Positions 1 to 10,462 of a DNA stretch of 64,000 nt are shown piece after piece. Source of the stretch: Cryptomeria japonica (lineage: Eukaryota > Streptophyta > Pinopsida > Cupressales > Cupressaceae); the NCBI RefSeq assembly GCF_030272615.1, contig NC_081414.1, positions 332,677,427-332,741,426 on the forward strand, in the 5' to 3' direction. The translations under genes were made by a program, and so were the position numbers. Within the stretch, counting starts at the first letter, position 1. Each line of letters opens with the position of its first letter. The notes under the pieces were generated by a model. The model saw nothing but the letters and a program-made list of their open reading frames with translations, was not told the origin of the DNA and did no database searches.

Positions 1-884
1 CTCGCTGACTATAGAGAGGTTATAACCACCTCAATATAATTGGACAACAATCCAGAAGAATGATCTTCCAATGATAGCATCTACCATGCCTAATTACAGT
101 CCCGGTTAAGCTCAATACTAGAGGCCTTTGACCTCTTACATAAATCCAATTCTATCACCTATGATCAACCAAATCTCCTTCGCATATGATATTTCATTCC
201 ACGACCACAACCATTAAAACCATGATCTACAATGAGATCTTACATCAATTTATACAAACCCTAAGGTCTAAACCAATTAGGTCGACCACCTAAAATATAT
301 TACAATAAGATCATTACATACATCCACATTAGGATGATATGCCATGTCGGCTTTAGACGAAAACAACATTAACCAATCCATAAATCATCCTAGTAACATG
401 TAGAGAACACATAACATGATATCGGTCCATAACCCAGATAGGTACCAAACCTAGTCTGAGTCACCCACGCCAAAGCGATGTCTCCAATTAGTCGAGGCAC
501 GAACAAAGATCACCTTCTGCATCCTGAATTCCATCTAGAAGCCGCACCAACACCACTTGTGCATCCTGTCAAAGATTCTCAGTAAAAGCAATGTCAGTAA
601 AACCTTAAACCCTTACCGGTATAGGCTTACTAGAGTGTATGATAGAATCCGATCATCAAGTCAATACCAACTAACCAAAAGATACTCCAGAAATATCAAA
701 CCAAACATATTTCATTGATCAAACATCTCGATAGTATCCAACTTATAGTCCCTTCCGGCGGTAACACAAGTTCTTCTACCGGTAACCAAAATGTGTTTTC
801 GAGTAACCAACCATAATAGCTAGTGTTGACATCAATGACAAAACATCAATGCAACACATAATCAATTCCTTCATATTGCCAACA
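1..884 (-). repeat. Cop-A 3' LTR (partial)
   Basis: This matches the 5' LTR at 5478-6723 and ends in the CCAACA terminus at 884, directly beside the polypurine tract. The other end lies outside the window. It holds no gene of its own; small open frames here are chance. Confidence 0.92.
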
Positions 885-1102
885 ATCTCCCCCTTTGGCA
901 TTGGTGGCAACACTAGATGTGAAAAATAAAAACATCTAAGTGCCAAGAAATGGCAAACATTTCTCATAGAAGATATAATAATGAAAAACTGAAAAATCCT
1001 TGCAACTCCCCCTAAGGAGTGCAGTCCAATCTGAAACTGATCCGAATCCCATAAACATTATTTTTCACATATAACTCTCCCCCTTTGACATCAATGCCAA
1101 AG
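885..1102 (-). promoter_or_regulatory. Cop-A polypurine tracts, 3' and upstream copies
   Basis: Plus-strand 885-897 is the complement of a CAAAGGGGGAGAT tract touching the 3' LTR, the expected start site of plus-strand DNA synthesis. A second purine tract lies at 1077-1087. It adjoins an inverted repeat at 1083-1102 (CTTTGACA, spacer, TGCCAAAG on the plus strand). The same pair of sites recurs in the other LTR elements of the window. Confidence 0.85.
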
Positions 1103-1234
1103 ATATGACATAGATATCAAAATTCTATGAATCTCAAAGATGAGTACTCCCCCTGAGTAGGAGCACCACTACATCAATCCAGAGCAAAAGATAAAGCTAA
1201 TGATGCATATCGAACTGATGCTCTACTCCATCAG

Positions 1235-2909
1235 TTAAGTTTCTACCGGAGGGGTAGATACCCCTAACCTATCTCTCAAATATTCAAATGATTCCTTAGA
1301 CAGTGGTTTAGTGAATATATATGCAATCTGCTCTTTAGTGTTCACATAAACCAATTTGACTTCCTTTTCTTCCACCTTGTCCTTCAGAAAGTTATATTTT
1401 ATTGAAATATTCTTAGTCTTAGAGTGAAATACTAGATTCTTAGACATGTCAATAGCTACAGAGTTATCACAATAGATAACTACTGGTTCACTATAATTTA
1501 CCTTGATATCCTTCAACATTTGCTTCATTCACAAGACTTGAGCGCAATTAGTTGTTGCTACAACATATTTAGCTTCTATAGTAGATAAAGAAATGCATGA
1601 CTATTTTTTGCTGATCCATAAAACCAATTTCTTTCCAAGAAAGAAAGCTCCACCAAAAGTGCTCTTCCTTTCATCAATATCTCCTGCCCAATCTGAATCT
1701 ATATATGCACATAAAGTGAAGTTATCATCTCTAGAATACCATAAGTCATATTTTGTTGTTCCTTGCAAATACTAGAATATCCTCTTTACTGCACATTCAT
1801 GGTTTTCTTTAGGATTACTTTTATATCTTGAAATAATACTTACTGCATTCATAATATCCGGTCTAGTCTGAGTTAGATATAATAAGCCACCAATCATAGA
1901 CTTATACCTTGTCAGATTTACCGATGCAGATGTATCTTTGATAGATAATTTCTCTTGTCACCATAGGAGTACTTACTGGTTTGGAATTCTCCATACCAAA
2001 CTTCTTCAACAATTCCCTTAGATTCTTAGTTTGACAAATAAAGATGCCTTTGTTAGTTTGAGTAATCTGCAAACCTAAGAAAAATCTCATCTCACCAATC
2101 ATAGACATTTCAAATTTATTAGAGAATTCCATGCACAATTTATGTTCACCTCCAAAAATGATATCATCAACAAATACTTCAATAATCAAAATATCATCAT
2201 AAGTGATCTTTTAATAAAAATTACTATCAGCATTGTCTTTGTTAAAACCAAGCTTCAAAAGATATTTATCCAACCTTGCATACTAAGCTCTAGGAGCTTG
2301 TTTCAATCCATATAATGCTTTCCTTAACCTGCAAACCATATCTTTGTCATTTGTCAGCGAAAATCCATCAGGCTGCTCAATATATACTTCTTCCTCAAGT
2401 TCACCACTCAAAAATGTACATTTAACATCCATTTGATAGACCTTATAGTTCTTGTATGCTACATAGGTAAGAAATAGTCTAACAGCTTCAATTCTAGAAA
2501 CTAGTGCAAATGTCTCACCATAATCAATTCCTTCCATTTGAGAATATCTTTTACAAACCAGTCTAGCCTTATTTCTTACAACTTGACCATCCTCATTTAG
2601 TTTATTTCTAAAAACCCATTTAGTTCCAATAACATTCTTCTTTTTAGGCCAGGAAACTAATGTCCAAGTCTTATCCTTCTCTATCTGATCTAATTCGTCT
2701 TCCATAGCCTTTAACCAATGTTTATCTTTACAAGCTTCAATAATAGATGCCCATTCAATTTGAGAAATAAGACATACCTCTTCATTTTCCAGTCTTCTTT
2801 TCATAACTCCCTTGTTTCTATCTCCAATGATTTGATCTTCAGAATGATTTAATCTTACATACCTTGGTGTCTTCTGAACTTCAGGTTCACTGTTTTGATT
2901 ATCAGTCAC
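1235..2909 (-). pseudogene. Cop-A pol: reverse transcriptase and RNase H
   Basis: The RT N-terminal part is at 2283-2909 and carries the copia signature [13 protein letters not shown] and the [12 protein letters not shown] block. The palm with the VDDIIFGG catalytic motif is at 1902-2189. RNase H follows, with YIDSDWAG near 1650 and the C-terminal block YCDNSVAIDMSKN to FTKPLS at 1235-1528. Frameshifts or stops near 2190-2280 and 1530-1900 split what would be one polyprotein frame. The domain order and motifs make copia pol certain. The copy cannot encode an intact enzyme. Confidence 0.93.
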
Positions 2910-3059
2910 AATTGAATTTTCTTATTGCTCCAATGTAACTATCTCAGTGTCTTGTACCAGTTGAGGCATTTCCTATTCAGTTATGATAATTTCCATTGTC
3001 AGTTCCCTGTCTTGTGATATAGATTGATCTCTATATTGCTCATCCACTTTCACATTTGC

Positions 3060-4258
3060 GTTGTCCACAATTTTTTGCAATCTTTTGTCATAACATCTAT
3101 ATTGTTTGCTCTAAATTGAATATCCAAGAAATATCCCTTCATCACATCTAGGATCAAACTTCCCAATTTAATCATCCCTTTTGATATAACATTTACTTCT
3201 AAAAATTCTGAAATATTTAACAGTAGGTGTATGTCCAAACCATAATTCATAAGTTGTCTTACCGGTTTCACCTTTGATATGAACTCTGTTGAATGTGTAG
3301 ACTATTGTACTCATTGCTTCTCTCCAGTAGATGTGAGTAAATTTGGCTTCCATCATCATGGTTGTTGCTGCATCCAAAATGGTTCTATTCTTCCTTTCCA
3401 CTACTCCATTCTGCTAAGGAGTTCGAGGTGTAGATAATTGTCTCCTAATTCCATTTGTCTCACAATAACTGTTAAATTCATGAGAAGTGAACTCACCCCC
3501 TTGATCTGATCTTAGACATTTGATTTTCAATCCAGTTTTTGTTTCCACCTTTGCTTTGAAGATCTTGAATATCTCAAAAGCTTCAGACTTCTCCCTTAGA
3601 AAAGTCACCCACATCATTCTAGAATAATCATCAATTATTAGCATGAAGTACCTATCACCTTGAAAGCTTTTGGTCCTTGTTGGACCACATAAGTCAGTAT
3701 GAATCAAATCAAGCACACCATTATATTTATCATGCATGCTCTTAAAATAAGTTCTAACTTTCTTTCCCAATTGGCATTCCTTACATATCAGATTATGAGG
3801 CTTTATAATCTTAGGTATATCTCTAACTACCTTTGTTGAACTGATCTTAACAATACAATCAAAATTAACATCACACAACCTCTTATGTCATAACCAACTC
3901 TCATCAATATGAGTAATCAAACATGTCTTATTACCAGTGTTCAAGTGAAAGATATTGTCTCTAGTCTGAGTACCAGTTGCAATCTCCAAACTAGTTATGT
4001 TAATGATTTTGCATTTTCTATCTTTAAACTGAAGTTGGAATCCCTTATCCACCAATTGACCAACACTTAAAATATTATTTTTTAAACCTTCTACATAATA
4101 GACATTATCAGTATTATGCTTACCATCTAGAGAATTAGTACCTCTCCCTTTGATCATACATGCTTTGTTATCCCCAAATCTGACTTGACTGCCATTGTAT
4201 TCTTGCAGGGACAGAAATTTTCTTTTATCTCCAGTCATATGATGTGAGCATCCACTAT
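3060..4258 (-). pseudogene. Cop-A pol: protease site, GAG-pre-integrase and integrase
   Basis: The protease active-site motif IDSGCSHHMTG lies at about 4226-4258. The zinc-binding GAG-pre-integrase region with CKECQLGK follows (about 3760-3800). The integrase core at 3414-3878 shows the first Asp in LIHTDLCGP and the second in LRSDQGGEF. The frame stops with TAG at 3414-3416, just before QNG and the region of the catalytic Glu, and continues at 3168-3401 with VERKNRTI. The C-terminal part is frameshifted near 3170. About 2910-3060 is the acidic, low-conservation linker to RT. Confidence 0.92.
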
Positions 4259-4429
4259 CAATTACCTATTCATCCTTGTCTTCAACTTTTGCTGCCAGGG
4301 CCTTTTCTTCATTCTTGATAGCCGGTTCTGGTTCATCTTCCTTTAAAGCATAGAACACCCATTCCTTTCCATTGTCAGATCCACTAGCAGAGTCTCCCGT
4401 TGGTTCATCCTCTGAGTCATCACTTACTC

Positions 4430-5400
4430 CTTCCTCATCCACTATGTAGCATTGTTTTTTTTTCTTGAATCTATATTTGTTTTGATTAGGCTAAATTGAT
4501 TTCTTAAATCTTTCTTCAAATCTAGCATTCCTTTCAAGACATCTAGATGCAAAATAACCAATCTTATTACATGCAAAATATTTAAAAGGTGCTTTTCCTT
4601 CAAACTTACTTCATGTCGGTCCTTTAGGTACTCTTCTAGAAAATAAGGCTTCAAGTTGCTCAAATTCTTCATCTTCTTTCCTCATATCTTCCAATTCTTT
4701 TTCATATAGGGCTTTCCAATCACTTTTGCCGGTAGATGATGATGCATGAAAAGCAGGTTCATATTTTGCAGCTCCAGAGGGTCCAAATTCTTCAAGCTCA
4801 AAAGTAGATAATTTCCCAATCAGAATGTCTTTGTTAACTGAAGTGTTTGCCATTGTTCTCAATTCATTAATTGTGGTAGCCTTCATCTTGTAAGCTGATG
4901 GAAGGGCTCTCAAAAACTTTAGAAACTATTTCATCTTCACTAAGAGATCCTCCACAACGTTGAATTCTCATGACAATCTCATTTACTCTTTTCATAAATG
5001 TAGCAATTATTTCATTATTTTCCATCTTCAAGTTCTCATATCTTACCCGGTAACCATCAAGTTTAGCAATTTTGATAGTAGGGTCACCTTCATTCAGAGT
5101 TTGTAATTTATCCCACATAACCTTTGTAGATGATTTATCAGTCAATCCCATGATTTGCTGATCAATGAGTGCACACAAGAGGGCTTCTCTACCTCTACAA
5201 TCATTTTCAATATTCTTGTCCAAGTCTGCAGGAGCAGGATTGCCACATGCTAGATCATAAGGTGTATAACCTTTCTCAATGATCTCCCAAATATCCTTGC
5301 CAAGACATCTAAGATGAGTCTCCATTTGGATTTTCCATATCCCATAGTTTGTTCCATCAAGCTTAGGGATTTCTCTTCTGAAAAATAGCTATCGATGGAT
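4430..5400 (-). pseudogene. Cop-A gag
   Basis: The start region carries IPKLDGTNYGIWKIQMETHLR, a UBN2-type copia gag opening (about 5310-5400), followed by helices at 4867-5325. A frameshift near 4910 moves the reading into 4611-4913. The single zinc knuckle near 4550-4590 reads YFACNKIGYFASRC, so the first Cys and the His of CX2CX4HX4C are both Tyr. Each change fits one transition. Nucleic-acid binding by this copy would be lost. Confidence 0.88.
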
Positions 5401-5463
5401 TTGAAGTATTAGTTGCTATAGGATCTACCTCAAGCGATTAAGCTTATACAAAAGAGGACCAAA

Positions 5464-5475
5464 GCTCTGATACCA
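5464..5475 (-). promoter_or_regulatory. Cop-A primer binding site
   Basis: The minus strand reads TGGTATCAGAGC, complementary to the 3' end of initiator tRNA-Met, two bases inside the 5' LTR. This is the standard primer of plant copia elements. Confidence 0.93.
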
Positions 5476-5477
5476 AT

Positions 5478-6723
5478 TGTTAGAATAATCGATGGAAAAC
5501 TAAGAGGGGGGGGGGGGGTTGAATCAATTATCAATAGATTATATTAATCAAACCACTTTATAACCTTAATCAGAGCACATAAACATTGAATACTAGAATA
5601 GTAGAAATAGATATCGATAAGCAATAAAACTTAAGAATGAAACAAAGAATTAACACAATACAACCATACCACATAACACCATGATTTGTACGTGGAAAAC
5701 TCGATAAAGGGAAAAACCATAGTGGGAATCCTACCCACAGTCAGATGATACTTTAGTAGAAAGTATGTGATACAATAAGGGGCCTACACATGCAGGAAGG
5801 CACACTACCTAGAGTGTACTGCTCATTACAAAGGAGTCTCACTGACTACAAAGAGGTTATAACCACCTCAATATAATTGGACAACAATCCAGAAGAAGGA
5901 ATTGCCAGTGATAGCATCTACCATGCCTGATTACGGTCTCAGTTAAGCTCAATACCAGAGGCCTTTGACCTCTTACATAAACCCAATTTGATCACCTATG
6001 ATCGACCAAATATCGTTCACATATGATATTTTATTCCATGACCATGACCATTACAACCACAATCTACAATGAGATCATACATCAATTTATACAAACCCTA
6101 AGGGCTAAACCAATTAGGTTGGCCACCTAAAAGATATTACAATAAGATCATTACATACATCCACATTACAATGATATGCCATGTCGGCTTTAGACCAAAA
6201 CAACATTAACCAATCCATAAATCATCCTGGTAACGTGTAGAGAACACGTAACATGATACCGGTCCATAACCTAGATAGGTACCGGACCTAGTTTGGGTCC
6301 ACCATGCCAAAGCGATGTCTCCAATTAGTTGAGGCACAAACAAAGATCACCTTCTACATCCTGAATTCCATCTAGAAGCCGCACCAACACCACTTGTGCA
6401 TCCTGTCAAAGATTTTAAGTAAAAGCTTTGTCGGTAAAAGCTTAAACCCTTACTAATATAGGCCTACTAGAGTTTATGATAGCATCTGATCATCAAGTCA
6501 ATACCAACTAACCAAAACATACTCCAAAAACATCAAACCAAACATATTCCATTGATCAAACATGTTGATAGTATCCAAATGATAGTGCCTTCTACTGGTA
6601 ACACAAGTTCTTATACCGGTAACCAAAACCTATCTGCCGGTAACCAATCATAACAACTAGTGTTGACATCAATAACAAAACATCAATGCAACACAAAATC
6701 AATTCCTTCGTATTGCCAAAACA
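5478..6723 (-). repeat. Cop-A 5' LTR
   Basis: About 1.25 kb, bounded by TGTTAG on the plus strand at 5478 and a degraded CCAAAACA end at 6723. Near the U5 end (5505-5530) there is a long G run on the plus strand next to TTGAATCAATT. It is followed by the conserved GTGGAAAAC / GGGAAAAACCATAGTGGGA block and a CTAGAGTGTACTGCTC block. These modules also occur in NA-1, S2 and S3. Confidence 0.92.
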
Positions 6724-7400
6724 TAGAACAAGGTTCAAATGAACATGCTAGTCTTTTCCAACATCATTAACTATCTTTTTAAAAAATTTCAAGATTGTTT
6801 TGTTTGATGCTTCTGCCTGCCCATTTCCTTAAGGGTAATACGACATGGAAAACCTGTGCTGAATTTGGGAATTTTCACAGAGATCTCTTACATCTTGATT
6901 TTTGAATGCATGCCCATTGTCAGTTATAATAGTCATAGGAATACCATAGCAACATATGATGTAGTTCAAGATGAATGCGGCGATCTTCTTTCCTATGACA
7001 TTGGTGAGTGGCACTGCTTCAATCCACTTCATGAAATAATTAGTAGACATGAGTATAAAATTATGACCATTTGAGGAAGGTGGATGAATTTTCCCTACTA
7101 GATCCAGGCCCCATTGAAAAATGGCCATGATATTGATAAGGTATGAAGCTCTTGTGCTAGTGCATGTATGAGATCGTCGTGGACCTGACATTGTTTTCAC
7201 TTTTTGGCAAATTGAAAAGAATCTCTTTCCATAGTAGGACAATAGTAACCCAATTGTATGAGTTTATTCAAAAGAGTAAGACCACTCCAATGAGTACCAC
7301 AAGTACCATTATGAACTTCAGTTAAAGCCTTGTCAAACTCTTCCTGCTCAAGACATTTTAGGAGAGTATCATCTAGACCTCGTCTATATAGAGTATCCAT
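6724..7400 (-). pseudogene. Gyp-G pol: integrase
   Basis: The zinc-binding N-terminal part at 7197-7400 shows EVHNGTCGTHWSG. A stop near 7197 interrupts the CX2C pair. The core at 6829-7242 has GLDLVGKI (first Asp) and IITDNGHAF (second Asp). A TAA at 6829-6831 sits just before GNGQAEASNK, which holds the catalytic Glu near 6805. The integrase is cut off at 6723 by Cop-A. This lies 3' of the RNase H region, as in Ty3/gypsy. Confidence 0.92.
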
Positions 7401-8520
7401 AACAAGGGTGTAACGAGTGGATTGTTGAATAAAATTTCATTTTTGATTCTTTGATAGGTCAGGAGGAAGGGTTTTGTATTTCAAGTAGGTGTAAATTTCA
7501 CCATAATGGGAGGAATCAGGACAATAGTAAGTAGGGTGAAAAATTTCTTCCACCAGGAATTCATAACGATCTTGGTTTTCTTGTGTTTGAAGTAGAGAGA
7601 CAATTGTGGCCATGGCATCAAGTTTTTTGTTGTCATTCCTAGGGATCTACTCAAAAGAAATATCCACAAAGTACTTTCTAAAGTCATCAAACCATCTTAT
7701 TGTAAGGCATTAGCTTTTTATCTTTGGTTTTATAATCATCATTGACTTGATTGATGACTAGCTGAGAATCTCCAAAAACTTGCAAATGTGTGATATTTCA
7801 TTCTAAAGCCATCTTGATTCCTGTTACTAATACCTCATACTCTGCCATATTATTGGTGCCAGGGAAAGTTAGTTTGTATTCTTTTGGGAAGGTGTGACCT
7901 TGAGGTGTGATAAATAGCAAGCCTACTCCCGATCCATGTTGTGTATAAGAACCATCAAAATATAACTGCCATGTTTTCTTAGTGATTGTGAGGATGTCAG
8001 CATCTGGAAATTGAACATGTATTGGATGATCATCTTGGAGTGGTGCTTCTGCTAATTGGTCAGTGATCACTTGTTCCTTTATAGCTTTTATGTCAATATA
8101 TTCAATGTCAAACTCACTCAGGATCATTACCAATTTTGCCAATCTACTTGTTAAGGCTTCCTTTATAAGAAGATATTTCACTGAATGGGTTAGCATATAG
8201 TGCCTCAACTTCTGTGATGCAAAAACTACCACTAAGAATCCCTTCTCAATAGATGAGTAGCTGTGCTCATATCCGACTAAGGTCCTACTGATGTAATACA
8301 TAGCTCATTCTTTCCCTTCATGATCCAATTGTAATAATAGAGATCCTAATGATATATCAATGGTTGATATATACAACAATAATGACTTGCCTTCAATTGG
8401 TGACATTATAATAGGTGGGTTCATCAAATATTCCTTTATTGCATGAAATGCTTCTTCACATGTGTCATCCCATCCTAATGGAACATTTTTACGCAACAAA
8501 TCATGAAAGGAGGACATCTA
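7401..8520 (-). pseudogene. Gyp-G pol: RNase H plus second (archaeal-type) RNase H
   Basis: The first RNase H is at about 8000-8520, with LLLYISTIDISLGSLL and YYISRTL..YE..YSSIEK. A second domain follows in the same frame at about 7798-8000. It reads LYFDGSYTQHGSGVGLL (Asp) and NNMAEYEVLVTGI (Glu), which is the extra archaeal-type RNase H known in the Tat lineage of plant Ty3/gypsy. The rest of that domain and the linker to integrase (7401-7797) are interrupted by stops and shifts. The Tat assignment rests on family knowledge. Confidence 0.85.
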
Positions 8521-9207
8521 TCAACTAGTTGGGATATGAACCTTCTAATGGGCTGAATTCTTCCTTAAAGCGATCTTAGCTGACTAATGTTTTTGGGCGA
8601 TTCCATTTCCATGATTTCTTTAACTTTGTCTGGATCTATTTCAATACCTCATATTGAGACAACATATCCCAGAAGTCTGCCAGATGTGACACCAAATGCA
8701 TATTTCTTTGGATTCAACCTTATTTTGTATTTCTCCAAGTGGTCAAAGATCTTTGCTAGGATTTACAGGTGTGCTTCTCTAGTATGTGACTTAGCCAATA
8801 GATCATCAACATAATCTTCCATGAAGGTATGCATCATATCATGAAAAAATATCATCATTGCCCTTTGGTAGGTAGCTCCTATGTTCTTGAGTCCAAAAGG
8901 CATTACATTCCAATAGAAAGTACCCCATGGACATGTGAAGGTTGTATTCTTTTGATTTTCTGGTGCTATTTTTATTTGATTATAGCCTAAGAAACCATCC
9001 ATGAGAAATAAAATTTTGTGTCCAGCTATCAATTCTACATTGATATCTATATTAGGTAAAGGAAAATCATCCTTAGGACACACCTTATTGAGATCTCTAA
9101 AATTTGTGCATACCCTAATACTCTTGTCTGGCCTAGAAATAAGAACTATATTTGATACCCATTCCATATATCCTATGGGTCTGATAAATCCTATATGGCT
9201 ATATGAG
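8521..9207 (-). pseudogene. Gyp-G pol: reverse transcriptase
   Basis: From 9167 the frame shows EWVSNIVLISRPD, RVCTNFRDLNKVCPKDDFPL, the LMDGFLGYNQI block, PFGLKNIGATYQR and the catalytic YVDDLLAKS near 8790-8810. The C-terminal connection continues to about 8521 with YKIRLNPKKYAFGV. The N-terminal edge is split by NA-1: the residues just upstream of RT lie on the far side of it, at 16028-16120. Confidence 0.93.
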
Positions 9208-9212
9208 GATGT
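9208..9212. repeat. Target site duplication of NA-1 (left)
   Basis: GATGT at 9208-9212 pairs with GATGC at 16028-16032, one mismatch. It marks the 5-bp staggered cut in Gyp-G pol. Confidence 0.85.
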
Positions 9213-10079
9213 TGTTGGAATCCAATAACACTAAGAGGGGGGCGGTGAATTAGTGTTATACCAAAACTCTTAATAAGCCTTATTAAAACATGCACACCAA
9301 CCGGTATACCAGTACATATAGAATTGAAAGAAGTAAAGCAACCAATAAGCCAATCACATAAGTAAGAACCATAACACACAAAATTATATGTGGAAAACCT
9401 CAATGAGAAAAAATTACGATGGGATTTGTGACCCACAATATCAATCCATTGGCCATATGAAGAGATATTACAAAATATAAGGGGCCTGCACTTGCAAGAA
9501 GGCTTACAACCTAGAGCACATTACTCAATCACAAACGGGGCCTCACTGACTACATATAAATCCAGACTACAATACAGAGAAGTGTTGAACTACTAAGATA
9601 GCATCTTCTATGCTTGAATACAGTTCTACTTTAAGCTTTGTCTATTTCGGTCTGAAACCCTTTACCCTTTACCAAAATAACCCTTACATGAATTTCCTCA
9701 CATACATAATCTCTCTGATATATTTCGCATCATATTACATTCACATATCCATAATCTCCTATTTCATGAATATATCAAAATGATCTAATCCAACTGACCT
9801 ATATACCCTATATAACTTATCATGCCTTATGTTGGCTTACAAAGATATATGCAATATCAAATTACATGTCAACCTGATAACATAAATGCATAAATATTAA
9901 AACCAATTGCCGATGCTGGATCCAAGAGATGTCAGCTTGCATTGCCAATAACCAAAGAAATCCTTTTGTCCTACCAGGCTGGTAGACAACTGAACCAAAA
10001 CATGAAGCCGGAATAAGATACCATGTTGCCATCAATGAAAACATAGTGAAACCAACCAATTGAGTGTCAATTGCCAACA
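9213..10079 (-). repeat. NA-1 3' LTR
   Basis: 867 bp, from TGTTGGAATCC to TTGCCAACA. It repeats 15109-16027. It carries the GTGGAAAACCTCAATGAG, GCCTGCACTTGCA and CTAGAGCACA blocks that also mark the Cop-A LTR. A 52-base indel region near 15830-15910, present in the other LTR, accounts for much of the length difference. Confidence 0.93.
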
Positions 10080-10290
10080 ATCTCCCCCTTTGGCATTAAT
10101 GGCAACACTCATGTGAAGAATGGTCAAGGTTTCATCTGTCGGTTTCATCCTGCCTGCTCCCCCAGAGTTGAATACTCATTAATGCAAAATAATCCACATT
10201 TCCATATTTCCATAACTCCATAACTCCCCCTAATGTATATAACTCCTTCTATTCTTTTTCACATCTATATCACTCCCCCTTTTAATGCCA
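10080..10290 (-). promoter_or_regulatory. NA-1 polypurine tracts
   Basis: 10080-10092 is the complement of CCAAAGGGGGAGAT-type sequence touching the 3' LTR. A second tract at 10272-10283 (ACTCCCCCTTTT on plus) is followed by a decayed inverted repeat. About 10291-10462 holds nothing else that I recognise. Confidence 0.82.
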
Positions 10291-10462
10291 TCAAAAATTC
10301 TAAAAAGAATGTCAAAGATCCAAAAAATTGTACAATGAATATCCCAAAAATATCTTACCGGAGCTTAACCAATTTCAAAATTTTTGGATAAGCCTTCTCC
10401 AATAGCTCAAGATAGGTATCCCAACCTATTTTGAAAGTGCCGAAAATAGATACAAGTCCATT

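Larger units (their letters stand above)
1..6723 (-). mobile_element. Cop-A: Ty1/copia LTR retrotransposon, 3' LTR cut by window edge
   Basis: The element runs right to left. In order it has a 5' LTR (5478-6723), a primer site, gag, protease, integrase, RT, RNase H, polypurine tract and a partial 3' LTR (1-884). The order integrase before RT is diagnostic of Ty1/copia. The two LTRs match along their shared length: the stretch near 1-60 repeats near 5830-5890. Every gene has stops or frameshifts, so the copy is dead. It lies in Gyp-G just beyond the integrase catalytic Glu region. Its second target duplication lies outside the window. Confidence 0.93.

Noticed and set aside
5505-5520. G runs as G-quadruplex regulators
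   Set aside because: They are single homopolymer runs rather than four spaced tracts, and they coincide with the conserved U5 C-run motif.
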